DNA of 64,000 nucleotides from Solen grandis (GCA_021229015.1 CM037782.1:42747224-42811223); one strand, 5' to 3'; shown: positions 1 to 13,044, numbered from the stretch's first letter. Made by a program: numbers and translations. The notes: generated from the letters alone by a model not told the origin.

Positions 1-796
1 GACCCAAGGATCATCCCTGCCAAGTTTAATCAAATTCTGTCCAGTGGTTTCAGAGGAGATGTTGTTTAAAAAGCCCCGCCCCTGGCGGCCATGATTTTTT
101 ACGGATCGGAATAATTTTAGCAACTTTGGTAGAGGTTGACCCAAGGAACATCTGTACCAAATTATTTTAAAATCTGGCCAGTAGTTTTGAAGAAGATGAT
201 TTTTAAAGTTTTCATTTTTATTTCTTTTTGTTGCCATGGCAACCAGAGTTCTACATGAATCAAGTTTATTTTAGCAACTTTTGTGAAGGTCGACCCAAGG
301 ATCATCCCTGCCAAGTTTAATCAAATTCTGTCCAGTGGTTTCAGAGGAGATGTTGTTTAAAGGTTTTTCTATATACATATAAGGCAAATAAGCCCCGCCC
401 CTGGCGGCCATGTTTTTTTACGGATCGGAATAATTTTAGCAACTTTGGTAGAGGTTGACCCAAGGAACATCTGTACCAAATTATTTTGAAATCTGGCCAG
501 TAGTTTTGAAGGAGATGATTTTTAAAGTTTTCAAATTATTTTTCTTTTTGTTGCCATGGCAACCAGAGTTCTTCATGGATCAAGTTTATTTTAGCAACTT
601 TTGTAGAGCCTCACCCAAGGAACATTCCTGCCAAGTTTCATTAAATTCTGTCCAGCGGTTTCAGAGGAGATGTCCTTTAAAGCAAATTGTTGACGACGGA
701 CGACGGACGACTGACGACGCACGACGCACGACGACGGACGCCGGACGAAGGGCGATCACAAAAGCTCACCTTGAGCACTTTGTGCTCAGGTGAGCT
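1..796 (-). mobile_element. HINE/pearl-like element, family A (cut by window edge)
   Basis: Read on the minus strand the element starts at 796 with AGCTCACCTGAGCAC, which folds back on a nearby GTGCTCAAGGTGAGC-type arm. A short GAC/GTC-rich simple repeat follows (about 685-750). Then come repeated units of about 300 bp, each carrying the perfect palindrome GTTGCCATGGCAAC. The 3' end lies outside the window. The same units recur on the plus strand at 34267-35559. The layout of sub-terminal inverted repeats, a 5' palindrome and internal tandem units resembles non-autonomous Helentron-associated (HINE/pearl) elements known in bivalves; that class assignment is inference. The 112-codon open frame at 455-793 lies in this repeat and is not a gene. 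Confidence 0.7.
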
Positions 797-800
797 AAAA

Positions 801-1582
801 AACAAGAGCTGTCAGAGGACAGAACGCACAACTATTCGAAATGTTTGTTGGTAAATCAAATGAAATCTATTTCAATTCCTGCCCTTCACATACCCTGTTT
901 ATAATAATTGTCAAAAATTATATACCTTGATAGTTTGATATCCATGAATATGTTTATGAAGTCTTAAATCAATCCAATGCCTTATTATGTCTGAGACGAG
1001 CATAAAAACACTGTGCATGCAAAACTTTTACCAAAATATCCAAGTTAGAAAAGGGAAATAATTTGTATAAAATACAGACAAAGAGTTATCCTCCTTTGTT
1101 TTCTGATACCCCTGAACACACTCATAAATTTTCAAATTTATACCATAAACATTTTCTGAGATATAAGCTAGACTGTAGCTTGTATACATAACTTAAATAA
1201 AAAAGTGGCCATAATCTGCATTAAATTCAGTCAAAAACTACCTGTCTCTATAGTATGATACCCCTAAACATAATAAAGATGGTTCAAATCAATCCCATGT
1301 CTAAGCATGAAAGTATCTTGCATACTTAACTTAACCAAAATTTCTAAGTTAGAAAGGGGCCATAACTTACATTAAATTCAGTCAAGAGTTATCTACCTTG
1401 GTTGTCTGATTCCCCTGAACATGTTCATAAACATTCAAGTCAATACCATTCATTGACATTCAAGTGAATGGTTATTGAGATGTTAGGATGACAGTTACTT
1501 GCATGCAAAACAAAAAGCTGCCACACCAACACTGATTCCAGGGTGACTGCAATAGCTCTCATATTCTTCAAATAGTCAAGCT
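801..1582 (-). mobile_element. HINE-like element, family B
   Basis: On the minus strand it begins at 1582 with AGCTTGACTATTTGAAGAAT and ends at 801 with a short hairpin (CTGTCCTCTGACAG) followed by CTCTTGTT. The interior has diverged repeats of about 180 bp mentioning TTAACTTAGAAATTTTGGTT-like blocks. A second copy lies on the plus strand at 15928-17079 with a better preserved start (AGCTCGACTATTCGAAG). No coding capacity is seen. The 3' end abuts the family A element at 796 with only a few A/T bases between them. Confidence 0.7.
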
Positions 1583-2137
1583 AAAAATTATATTTATCAG
1601 CCACATGAGATAAATCCGTAATAAAAAAAAATGCTTTATAAAGACTTGAGGTGACCAGACAGAAAATGATTTCACAGGTTTTTATATTACAATCACCATG
1701 CCATGAAATGGCCACAAATTCAATGCAAAAATCTGATCTCCAGATGCCCCAAGCTGTCTCAACACGTAACACACTTCCTCTGAGACATTCTCCCAGACCA
1801 TATTCATATGTCTCAAAATATGCAGACAGAATCTTAAACAACATTTACATTAAGCCAACTTTAACATACTGAAAAAAGACTTGTAATAGAGGGCCTACAG
1901 CATTTCCAGCCACAAAGTTTAATTTAGTGAAGCAGAAAAACTTCAATGACAACTGTGAAGATGGGACTGAAAAGAAAATCCTTGAATTTTTTAGGCTTCT
2001 TACACTGAACAGCATCATGGCAAGACAGCCATGGGATACAGGAATATAGTTAAGAGATGACATACCCTCTGCAGTACAGGTAACTTTTTAATTTACAACA
2101 GAGGTGAGTCAGATTCCATATATCAGCGATGTTCTAT
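1583..2137. other. Noncoding stretch before the first gap
   Basis: I see no exon, RNA gene or clear repeat here. Overlapping open frames of 72-87 codons on both strands lack any recognisable protein character. Confidence 0.6.
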
Positions 2138-2237
2138 NNNNNNNNNNNNNNNNNNNNNNNNNNNNNNNNNNNNNNNNNNNNNNNNNNNNNNNNNNNNNNN
2201 NNNNNNNNNNNNNNNNNNNNNNNNNNNNNNNNNNNNN
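2138..2237. other. Assembly gap, 100 N
   Basis: Exactly 100 N. This fixed size is conventional for a scaffolding join rather than a measured gap. It is the left boundary of a 50,000-bp segment whose other boundary is an identical gap. Confidence 0.99.
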
Positions 2238-5200
2238 TAATAATGTGTTGTTTCCTTTGTCAAATAATCCATGATGTCTCTGCCATGGATCAATGAAATA
2301 CCAAAGAAGAAATTCATGAGTATGAAGTTTTGCTAATCAAATAACCCACAGTTGATCAAGAAGCAAAGCGTTTAGCGTCAATGTGGGTTCCAGCAATGTA
2401 CCTAATGATCAGCCCATTGTAAGGTGTAAAAAGAGTGATGTTAGAGAGCAAGTCCCTGGAGTAGCTGCATATTCACATGCCACACTGGAATCAGTCAGAA
2501 CATGACATTAATGCGCGCTCGCTTTGTAATTTTTTTTTGCTCTCATCTTTATTTAAAGAAGCATTTTGATCATGCTTGTTAACTTTTTTTCTGTTTCATT
2601 CAAAAGTATTTTGTCAATTCTGAATTCCAGTATGAAATATTTCTGTGACTTTTTGCATTTTCATTAACAACATGTTGATATTTTGTCATCTCATTTTCCA
2701 TTCTCTCCTGGGTTTGTAATGTGCTCTAGAGATCCTGAAGCTTTGTTTGTAAAATTACAAATCTATAATCTGGTGTAAGAACTTGCTGCTAGTAGACCAG
2801 AAGTCTGCCTTTAGGGTAAAATCTAGTACTGCAAGTGAAGAGCCATCATGCTTGGGATGGGAGGACAGTATATGTCTTTTTTGTGAAGAGCTATAGACCC
2901 TTGACTATCTGGCAGTGGCATGTTCCTGGATGGATCCATTCACACTATCTAGTGCAGAAAAAGCTGATATCTGACAGTGGTAAGGAGTTTGTGACATCAT
3001 CGTAGAGATCAGAACATGAACTGTCTTGGGGCCCAGTCCTGAAGGTCACTTGGTACTGGCATTTATAGTTTTATGTTTATTTTCTACTTCTTGAAACGAA
3101 AAATGAACTCAGTGCATTGATATTTGTTGATCATACCATTTACTTTAAAGATTAATCTATCATGAAAAATAATAGTATTAATTGCTGGAAATGGCTGTTG
3201 TTCTGTTTGTCAGATGAGCAGGACTTCTCAATCTAAATGATGAAACTGATGTTCACATTGTGTGCGCATGAAATAATGCATTTATTTTACATTTATACAG
3301 ATTACTTAAAACTTCAAGCTGCCTGAAGAGAAAAAAAAACTTTCATATAACTGAACTAAATATTTATGCTATCCACTGAAAATATATCTTATAAAAGTTT
3401 ATTTCACCCATAATTTATTGTTAATATATAATATAGTGTAATTGGTTTTGGGGGTTTCTGTTTGAGTCTCAAGAAAATGAGGAAAACGTATGTCATAATC
3501 TTTAAATTAAATATTATATTACAAAGAAATGTGTGATTTGATTCGGTTCTTGATTAAAATGGCTTAAACATTTAAGTATGTGAAGTTTTATTCTTTCTTT
3601 GAGATTTGTGGCATTTGCTGCATACATCAGTATTATCATGGACTGAAACAGACATTTGGGATACTGTTAGCTAGATGCCCAAAAGAAGTTGGTAATTTAT
3701 ATATTATTGTCGAAAAGGTTATCTTATCTACAATGGAATGTAAGCTTAATGGCTTTATTGTAGGTGTTGAGAATTAGTTTAACCATGTGTTTACATCTGG
3801 TTAGCAGGTTGTGTGTTTTTGAAATATACATGGCTGGGCTTATTAGGTATTTTGTGATTTAAATAGTGGATGAATGGAAATTGTCTTGATGTAGAAATCA
3901 CTGTAAAACTTGGATTTTTTGTTCAAGGACTACTTCTATGACGAAAAAGTAATTTATTTAATAATTTTCTAGGCCTCAAACAAGCTTAAGCCTGTGTAAA
4001 AATGTACACCACTGACGTCTCTATCAGTGTTAAGCTGCTGAATTTGTTTACAACTGAGTCTGACCTGAACTGACCCATCTAAGCCTCGTTCTGGTTACCT
4101 TACTGAATATGCATGAGATAATATTAAGAAGGGTCTATTCTGTTGTTATATAAGGATGGTAGGAAGGATCATGTACAAAAAAAAAATGCAGTTTTTGTAG
4201 AAACAACAATTGGTTTCATATTGTTTTGTTTTTTTACTATGGCCAGGCCAGCAGGATTGTATGCTTGGTATGTACTGGAGTTTCACAAACAATTGGATTT
4301 ATCAATCTCATTCTCAGCCAGGCTGAGGGCAATGGCAGATATGCAAATGAAGACATGGCCCAAATTGTTGGACATGACACTCTCCAGTAAGAGTGGTGCA
4401 CAAGTGCTGTGATAGAAGCCTGGAGATGGGGAGAGGTGGGTCGACAGTGATGTGGAGTCACTGATCAATACCAGAATTAGGTGTGTTTGTTTCTATGCCT
4501 CCCATTGAAGAAGAGCACGTTTGCGCTGTATATGGCTGTTTTGCATGTCTTTAATCTCAAAGACTTTAACATACTTTAACAAAGCATACATTATCATGAA
4601 ATGATATTTTTCTTACTTAATGATACTTCTATCAGGAGGTCATATCTTGCCCATAGTTCATCTTTAATTTCTAGGTCAAGGTCATGTATCAAAAAAATGA
4701 TAAGTTTTGTATGATGGCATTTGAGGGAAGCATGCCGCATCAACCCTTTCTTTCAAGCAGGATTACACTGCTAACTATGAGCAGGATGTGGTTTACAACT
4801 TCCAGGACCAGCAAGACAAAACCAAGTGAAGTAGAGCCCCAGTTTACCCTAATATGAATACAAAGAAAATACATTTGTAATCCCCGGAATAACACTTTCC
4901 TCATATTTTTCAGAAAAGCATATTATCATTATGTATGAATACTATAATCTTGTTGGAATTATGATGTATAAGCTTCTGGTATCTACTTATGATGCAGGAT
5001 CATGAGAAGATTCAGAAAATATTGAACAATAATATCTGCTTTTGAGGTCTTTCAATATTTTATGGTTTATTTTCTGCAGGAAGAGTATCATATACATTCC
5101 CATCTGCCTCTAAAATCAATGGAGCAGTAACAGGTGTGAAAGCAGGTTGTTATTAACGCCATAAAACACATAGAATTATCTTTGGAAGTAGGGATCCTTC

Positions 5201-5779
5201 ACCCATGACTGACCAGAGCTTCAGACGCAGGAACTTGAGGCCATGGTTTTGACTGTCTATAATTAACATTGTACAAGTTAGCTTAAAGACCAGTTTGAAA
5301 TAGCCTGGTCTAGTCTCAGGATAGTGTGACTTAGTGTGTTGTCATTCTATACTACAGTTGCATTTGATACAGAACTCCCTCTATTATCAGCTATTCTCTA
5401 CTGCAGATTACTTCCTGTAAAGGTATTTAGGTTTTGCTCCTGCAGATTTAATTAAAAAGCAGGTATTTTCTCTATTGTTATACAGTTATCTGTTTTATCT
5501 AAACATTGGAAATTACCCCCCCCCCCCCCCCTCTTAATGTTTTCAAATGAATAGAATATGAACAATGTGTTGAAATTATTTGTTTGAATTGAATTATACA
5601 TATATGTAAATGATACTCTTAAGAGTCTTTCAACAAAATGAAATTTTCATATCCCCAAATTCAAAGTGGGGAGTAGAGACACATCGAGAGCACATTGTCC
5701 TGTTACATTATGTCTCTTCATGAGTTTTGGCACCTGACTTTGTAGAAAATGTGTGAATCTTTTTTTATTTTGATGAATC
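2238..5779. other. Noncoding stretch
   Basis: Mostly AT-rich DNA without a recognisable gene. It contains a run of 16 C at 5516-5531. Two weak exon-like pieces (4318-4386 and 4761-4829) are discussed as a low-interest finding but are not annotated as coding. Confidence 0.5.
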
Positions 5780-6100
5780 AAGGTAGTGTGTTCAGTTATG
5801 TAAGGAGTGTCTGCCCTGGAATCAGGAGGTTGTGGGTTCGATCCCTGGCTGCGACATACCAAATCATAAAAAAATGGTACTGGTATAGCTCACTTGCTTG
5901 GCACGTAGCATATAAAATTAGTTCTAGGACTGGATGACCTGGCGTCAGGATAATGTGACTGGGTGTGGTATTATGCCACATGTCTATGGCGTGATACTGC
6001 AGTGTGGCACCACTATATCTGTCCCAAGTGGACATTGTCCCCAAATGACTGAAATACTGTCGGTGGGACGATAAATCCAATAAACAAACAAACAAACAAT
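5780..6100 (+). mobile_element. tRNA-derived SINE with (AACA)n tail
   Basis: The 5' part has a tRNA-type B box (GGTTCGATCCC at about 5835) and ends in a 3' tail of repeated AAAC at about 6082-6098. Just before the tail is a block reading ATGACTGAAATACTGTCGG then GACGATAAA, which is shared with the other SINE family in this window (7304-7559 and 59531-59786) although their heads differ. That suggests a shared central SINE domain. The A box is not clear, so the exact start is uncertain. The minus-strand open frame of 99 codons here is a shadow of the SINE. Confidence 0.7.
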
Positions 6101-6396
6101 TATGTAAGGATATATGATATCTTTTTTGATTAAGCCAATATAAGATTGACCCCCCAGTCTTACAGAATTATAAACTCCTGCAAATGTTGTAGAGAAATAG
6201 CACTGTATGTAAGTGAAAACAAACTTTGTTACTGGGCAGTTATCTCCATGGGTTAGTTGCTACTGGTCAATAATCTCAATGGACATTTTATACCCCCAGA
6301 TACAATTATACAGTCAAACTTGTTTTAAGCGACCAACTGTGGGAAATTATTAAAGTGGTCTCTTAATAAAATAACTTATTTTTGATTTTCATTATA

Positions 6397-7851
6397 CAGT
6401 CGAGACTGTCATATGTGACCTTCAGTGAGACTTTCAAGAAAAGACAGGGAGTCTTTAAAAACAGTCTCAAAAATTTAAACATCTTTTATTGAACAGGAGT
6501 TCTTTACATAGCTGAATGAGTTAAAAACAGAGATATACATGTAGTTCTATGTTTAATACATTGATATACAACAAAATCTATTACACATATAGATGAATTA
6601 TACAATTTATTTTCTGTTATTGCAAAAATTTTTACTTATATTTTGTTTCTAAAGGAGGGGGTGCGCACAATACATGAGAATTTTTTTCTTTCTTATTTTC
6701 TCGAACTTTACCCCACCCACTAGAGAAGCTGTAAATTGGTAAAGTCTAAGGGAAGGGTACACAGTATATATTTCATGCGTAAAATTGATATTAAAACTTG
6801 ACCGTACATACTAACCAGTTAATTAATGTCTATTTGTGATTTCTATCATGGTTTTGTACAATAAATGCTTACGAAATCATTGTTCTCTTTTTCCCTGCTT
6901 TTTCATATTGGTTTTTACCTTTTCTTACAATTCAACCGGAAATCCTTTACTTTGCTGTACATACAAATGTAATAAGTAATTGACTACATACAAACAAATG
7001 CGATGTTTTAATCATCATTACTGTGCCTTCCCATAAATGAAGAGTTAGTTTATTGTTGTCAATGCATTTGGACGAAATTTTGACAACTTAATTTCGTTTT
7101 GGACAGAGCTGTTTGGTTCATGATAATTGTGTACTTCAAATACCCTTTGTTAAGAGACTTGCGAAAAAAACAAACTAGAAGGTGTCTGTAGTTTCTGATT
7201 ATTACTCGAACTATAAGCTTTAACAAGGTAACAATGCAAATGCATGTGGATACTAAAGGTGTGAAAATAAATGCTGCATTGCACCTGAATTGTGGAAGCA
7301 GTTGACTTGACTTGACTTTTTGAGTTTACCATCGCTTCGACAGTATTTCAGTCATCTAGTGACGTCCAGCTAATTACAGGTGGAGGAAGACCCCGAATGC
7401 ACGGAGGCATCCGGGTAGAACCACTGACCTACTGCAAGCCAGCTGGAAGGCTTCCTCACATGAAAATCCAAATGACCCTGCTGGGATTCGAACCCATGCG
7501 GTGAGGGGCTGAGTGAGTGTTAAAGTCAGCGACTTTAACCTCTCAGCCACGGAGGCCCCAGTAGAACATTTCCACTTGTGCAATCGAACATCCGCAAAAC
7601 AACCGCGGATAAACAAGGTTGCTGCTTCCACGTCATACGATTAAAGAGATGCACATTATAAAAGGTGTGAAAGTCGCTAAATACTGACAAAACAGCATAT
7701 TGGGAACAGGTAATTAAGGTCGCTTGTCACATAAGACAAGGAGTCGTTTAATTCAGACCATATATAGGGAAATATGTTGGGCGAACTAAAACTAAATTGG
7801 ATAAGACAGAGAGTCGTTTAATTTAGAGGGTTGCTCAGACAGTCTCGACTG
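6397..7851. mobile_element. Inner TIR element flanked by TA
   Basis: The ends are inverted copies of CAGTCGAGACTGTC, each flanked by TA (6395-6396 and 7852-7853). The length is 1,455 bp, including a SINE inserted on the minus strand at 7304-7559. The right half has motifs like GGTCGCTTGTCACATAAGAC and GAGTCGTTTAATT that recur near 9000-9130. No transposase is recognised. The terminal form suggests a non-autonomous pogo/mariner-type element. Confidence 0.65.
7304..7559 (-). mobile_element. tRNA-derived SINE (family with (CAAGT)n tail)
   Basis: Read on the minus strand it starts with GGGGCCTCCGTGGCTGAGAG (A box TGGCTGAGAGG), has the B box GGTTCGAATCCC, and continues into a body with GTAATTAGCTGGACGTCAC and TGACTGAAATACTGTCGAAG. 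It ends in a TCAAGTCAAGT-type tail. The head looks like a Leu/Ser-class tRNA. A near-identical full-length copy on the plus strand interrupts the mariner at 59531-59786, and two 5'-truncated copies lie at 52917-53046 and 61748-61893. Confidence 0.85.
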
Positions 7852-7924
7852 TAGTGTGAAAATTATAATATATTTATTGATATAAATGAGTGTGCTGCTG
7901 ATGTATTTTTGCTGTTGAAATCCC

Positions 7925-8387
7925 CCCTTCTTTCTTTCTCTTTGTTTGTCCTGATGATATCTTGAACCCTTTTGAAAATGGTTCAGGTTGGATGAAAAAG
8001 TAGGTCAGTAGGTCAAATCTTAGAAAAATCTTGTTTACACACTAAAGGCCACAGTTTTGATGCAATCATCCTCAAACTTGGTCAAATTGTTTGTCATGAT
8101 GATATCTCGAACCAGTTCGAAAATGGGCCGGGCCGGACTGAAAAATAGGTCAATAGGTCAAATCTTAGAAAAATCTTGTTTATACTCTGAGGGCAACATT
8201 TTTGGTCCAATCATCCTCAAACTTTGGCAGAATGTTTGTCATGATGATATTTTTTGTGGATGGGGTCAGAAAATTCCTGAACATTGTTTCACCTCATCAT
8301 CTTAATTCTAAAACAATCTGTTTTGTACAGGCAATGAATGATACTTTTCTCAGGTGAGCGATCTAGGGCCATCTTGGCCCTCTTGTT
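7925..8387 (+). mobile_element. Family A element, 5'-truncated
   Basis: It ends with TCAGGTGAGCG, then the hairpin AGGGCCATCTTGGCCCT, then CTTGTT, the 3' signature of family A. Upstream are repeats of about 140 bp containing GTCATGATGATAT and CAAATCTTAGAAAAATCTTG, similar to the internal units of the copy at 24211-24774. The 5' palindrome is missing. Confidence 0.7.
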
Positions 8388-9451
8388 CCAACAACTTATT
8401 CCTCTGCGATTTTCCTAGAACTGAATCTGAGTCTTCCCTACACCCAGTTCATCGCTATTTTCCTTGCACTTTTTACTTTTGACAGTTTAATAACATTAAC
8501 CCATTCCTGTAAAGTTAGCACTTTCCATTTCGACATGTTGATGCGTTGATTGCAGAATGCAAAATGCATATTGAACAGTCATTTTTAAGGTTACTGTAGA
8601 TGTTAATTTGTTTTATCTCCATTTTACTGGTTTATCCAAACTGTTAGTTAATTAAACAGTTTTCTTAATGATTCCTAATGATTCAAATCGGCATCTTAGA
8701 AACTGATATAACTGGATGAGTAGATATGCGGTTGCTTTCGGCATATAAGGAATATCTTTCTGTTGTCTTTTTGTTGCGAATAGCTTAAGTATTTTTAGAA
8801 AAGTTGTGGAAAACCCTTTTGCAACAAACAATTGGGTCATTAACAGGTCCTTAACAGCAACCCAGGAGAAATCATTCAAGCAGAAAATATGGTACACAGG
8901 TTCCTGTATACAGGTGGTTGCTTCATCATACCCTGCGGCTAAAGGTGAGACAGGGTTGCTGAATACATGTTTGTTAAGGTAGACTCGAATTGATAATTAG
9001 CGGTCGCTAGTTGCGTAAGACAAAAGTCGCTTAATAAATCAGAGATATATAGTAAATTCTTTGGGGGGGAAATAAAATGGTCGTTAAAAACAAAAAGTTG
9101 CTTAAAAGACGTTGCTTGGACAAGTTTGATCGTAGTTGTTTAAGATATTTTGTTCACACTATTTCTCAGCTACCATTTGATCAGATTTTATTTGACTTAA
9201 CAGCAGTTAAGCCTTCTTGCTCGTAATGTAGGTTTGCCATATTTCTTGAATGTATTTTATCTGCTCTATTTCTCAGCTATTATTCATCAGATTTTGATCG
9301 AACTTCACAGCATTTTGAAGTTGAGCATTTCCTTGACATGTCATGATCAGACTAATTTTAATTGAGTTATCTCCCTTTGTTATATTCGTTGAATATTTTT
9401 TGTCAGCGATACATGATTAAGTGTATAATTTCTGAACTCTACCTGGTTTTT

Positions 9452-10840
9452 TATACGCCGCCGGAGGCGGTCGTATATTGGCGTCATCTTCTCCGTCTGT
9501 CCGTACGTACGTACGTCCGTACGTTCGTACGTCCGTACGTCCATATCTTGTGAACGCAACTCCTCCTACATTTCTGAATGAATCTTTTCAAAACTTTGTC
9601 AATGTCATTACTATAATGGGTAGATGTGCATGAAGTGGCGATTTTCCAGTTCATTTATTTTTACAAGATTTGTGTCCCTTTGAAACTTAGTCTCTGTAGC
9701 TGAATGATATTGCAGCCTTGTGAACGCAACTCCTCCTACATTTCTGAATGAATCTTTTCAAAACTTGGTCAGTGTCATTACTATAATGGGTAGATGTGCA
9801 TGAAGTGGCGATTTTCCGGTTCATTGATTTTTACATGATTTGTGTCCCTTTGAAACTTAGTCTCTGTAGTTGAATGATATTGCAGCCTTGTGAATGCAAC
9901 TCCTCCTACATTTCTGAATGAATCTTTTCAAAACTTGGTCAATATCATTACTATAATGGGTAGATGTGCATGTAGTGGTGATTTTATGGTTCATTGATTT
10001 TTACATGATTTGTGTCCCTTGAAACTTAGTCTCTGTAGCTGTTTGATATTGCAGCCTTGTGAACGTAACTCCTCCTACATTTCTGAATGAATCTTTTCAA
10101 AACTTGATCAATATCATTACTATAATGGGTAGATGTGCATGAAGTGGTGATTTTCCGGTTCATTGATTTTTACAGTTTGTGTCCCTTGAAACTTAGTCTC
10201 TGTAGCTGAATGATATTGCAGCCTTGTGAACGCAACTCCTCCTACATTTCTGAATGAATCTTTTTATAACTTGGTCAATATCATTACTATAATGGGTAGA
10301 TGTGCATGAAGTGGTGATTTTCTGGTACATTAATTTTTGCAAGATTTGTGTCCCCTGAAATTTCTTTTTAGCTGATTGATATTTCAGCTTTGGGAATGCA
10401 ATTTCTTGTATGTTTCTGACCTAATCTTTTCAAAACTTGGGCAATGTCATTACTATACTGGGTAGATATGCACAAAGCAGGGGCTTTCATGTTCATCAAT
10501 ATTTGCAATAGTTATGCCTTTCTAAACATGGTCTCTTTAAAACACAACTCAAGTTTCTAAACAGGTAAAAGTGCATAAGGCAAGGATTTTCTGGTACAGT
10601 GATTTTTGGAAGAGTTATGGGGAGAAAGAAAAAAGGATTCAAATTGATACTGCTATTTGACCTACTGTCATATTGGAAGCATTTTTAGGGTTCTATCTCT
10701 GTTCAGCTAAATGAATTGGTCTTACAGACTTCATTATGAGCTTTATGCTTACAGAAATGTTAAAAGCAATAATTAAAAGACCCCTCTTGGTCTTTATATT
10801 TTGTGGCGGCGTATATTGTGGCATCACTGGCACTCTTGTT
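9452..10840 (+). mobile_element. HINE-like element, family C
   Basis: It starts with TATACGCCGCCGGAGGCGG, a local fold-back. An ACGT/GTCC-rich simple repeat follows (about 9498-9542), then five tandem units of about 169 bp, then a unique part. The 3' end has GGCGGCGTATA (the inverted copy of the start), then an imperfect hairpin GTGGCATCACTGGCAC, and CTCTTGTT. The layout matches families A and B although the sequence does not. No protein is encoded; open frames at 10693-10975 are shadows. Confidence 0.75.
9547..10390 (+). repeat. Five tandem units of about 169 bp inside family C
   Basis: Units begin with CTTGTGAACGCAACTCCTCC at about 9547, 9717, 9887, 10056 and 10223, giving spacings of 170, 170, 169 and 167 bp. 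A sixth, strongly decayed unit follows from about 10390. The copies differ by point changes and short indels. Confidence 0.9.
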
Positions 10841-13044
10841 TTGTGTTTATTTTTACCTTTCAACCACATCAAGACTGTCTCTGACATGGTTACAGTAACT
10901 TGGACAAAGCAGTATCTGGGGGTATTCATCATCTTCAGTGATAGTTCTTGTTGTTGGTTTCATCTTCAATTATAGATCTTGTTGGATGCTACTAGCCAGA
11001 AACCATAACACTTGTTTTGCATTCTTACCCGTGTCAGAAAATGATATTAATGTTCTTTTGTTTGTTTTTTTCTTCAAGATTATATAAATACTCATACTCA
11101 AGTAAACTTAGGCTAGAAATATTATCCAAGAATTTCATTCAAAATTCTTTGGAATGATTTTTGTTTGAGCATGATTCGACCAATTGTCATTTGGCTTGAT
11201 TAGGCTAGGGAAAGAAATGCAGCACTGTTACTGATGCATTAAAATGGGTAACCTTCCTGTGCAGGGGACACCACTGGGCCAGACAGAAGTGTAATCCCAG
11301 ATATCTTGTTAGAGGCCAGGATTGTGATGAGAAATGTCAAAATTTCCGGTGTATATTGTTTTGACTGCTCTTTGTAGATGGTGTCAAAATATGAAGAAAT
11401 TTGGCTTTGGCAGAAGGGCTACGTTATTTCCGTATTAATGGTGATATTCTGACACGACCACACACTACGTGCCAGACAACTGACAGTCTTTGGTGGGAGA
11501 CACATAGGTCTAGGTGGAATCTTCTGTATTAACTTGGTTATCTGACATTAGGTAATGTGCAGATATTTAATGCCTTGCCAACTGTTAATTTCAACAACCA
11601 CGGATTAATGCTGTGCACATAGAATTTTTTCTTTGTCTTTCCTTTTTCCCATGATAATAGTTATATAAATTTTTTTTATTATACCGGTACCTGAATTTCT
11701 GACACACGCCATTTATCATAACAACTTGTCTGAATTATCTAATGTACGTTTTGATCAGTTCATTAATTGCATGTTTCTTATTTTGTGAGATTTTTTCCCC
11801 CTAGGGTTATGACTATTGAAAGTCAGGAACTGGTTTTTGAAAACAAGTAATTAGGTTTAGTAGTCGTATTAGGTAAGAAAAGATAAAATGTTTCTTTGAG
11901 GCTTGTTTAATCAGTAAGAAATACGGTGTTCATTTTCGTGACCTACCATAAAGCTCTCGCTTAAGTCTGTATTCACTGGAAACCATGCACAGTTTTTCCA
12001 ATTATTTCCAGGATAAGTAGATCCATTGTCTTACAGATATATAAGCCTGTGTGGATGAGATGTTAAGTGTAAAATTCTGCCCCTAGCCAGAGAATTCCCC
12101 TCTTAGCTTTGCAAATATATGATACAGGGAGAAATTAGATTAAAAAGACAGCCTTATGTTTAGCATATGTTGCAAATAAAAAAGAAATAAAAAGTCATTT
12201 AACCAATTTTGCTGGTATTTCATACTATGACATATGTTAGGTTTGTTACATAGGTTTCATGTCGGAGTAATGAGAGTTATATATATTTTGGTTAGTAGAT
12301 AGATCAGTGGAGGTTGTAGTGGAGGAAGAGGTGGTTTCCTACATAGGTCTTGAAGTATTATTTGGGCAAACAGGGGCTTTTTATACACTTGGGGAGAGGT
12401 ATGATTATAGGATCAACTTTTTGTGTCTCAGTGGTTAATATTGAACTATAAGGCATTTGAAGTACCAGAAGAAAAAAAATATATATATATGTATTAGCAT
12501 CTTTGTTATTAAGCACTATTGCTGCATGACAGGAACTCATCTCAAAAATTATTTATTTGACAATAATTGGATTTAGATTTACATGTAATAAGAAATACTT
12601 ATGGTGGCATTTGCATGGATTTTGATTTTGGAGGAAAACTAAGTTTTCTCGGTGATTATGCCTTTTAGTTATAAAAAATGCCAGATTTCAGTTTGAGTTC
12701 ATTCTGGCATCTGCATAAAGCAGTCTTGATTATCTGTAATGGAGATTGTGTTTATTGCCATATCTTCCATATAAGTCTGTCTCATGGTTGAAATATATAC
12801 AAAAGTAGCTGTAAAATAAATAGAGTTCTGACCCTTGAATGATAAAAAATGGTAGGTTTCATGTTGTGTGCACCATGGAATCTGCATTTATTAAGTAATC
12901 TTGATCAAACATGATGATGTACTTAAAAAGAAAGAATGAATTTGCTATCAGAGTAGCAAGCCCCCCCCCCCCCAACAAGGCTCCATACTGCTATCAGTGT
13001 TCTGATAAGCTGTGTTCTGATAAGCTGCTAGCCAAGTAATACCC
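10841..13044. other. Noncoding stretch
   Basis: No exon or complete repeat is recognised. A run of 13 C lies at 12961-12973. Open frames of 60-79 codons here have no protein-like character. Confidence 0.5.

Larger units (their letters stand above)
6311..9132. mobile_element. Outer TIR element with TA ends, containing nested insertions
   Basis: The left end after a TA is CAGTCAAACTTGTTTTAAGC. The right end read inward is CGATCAAACTTGTCCAAGC, followed by TA. The 3' part (about 8985-9132) resembles the 3' part of the inner element at 6397-7851, so the two are related. Removing the inner element leaves about 1.37 kb, which also includes a family A fragment. The CAGT...TA ends point to a Tc1/mariner or pogo-like MITE; no transposase is visible. 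The pairing of these two ends is inference. Confidence 0.45.
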
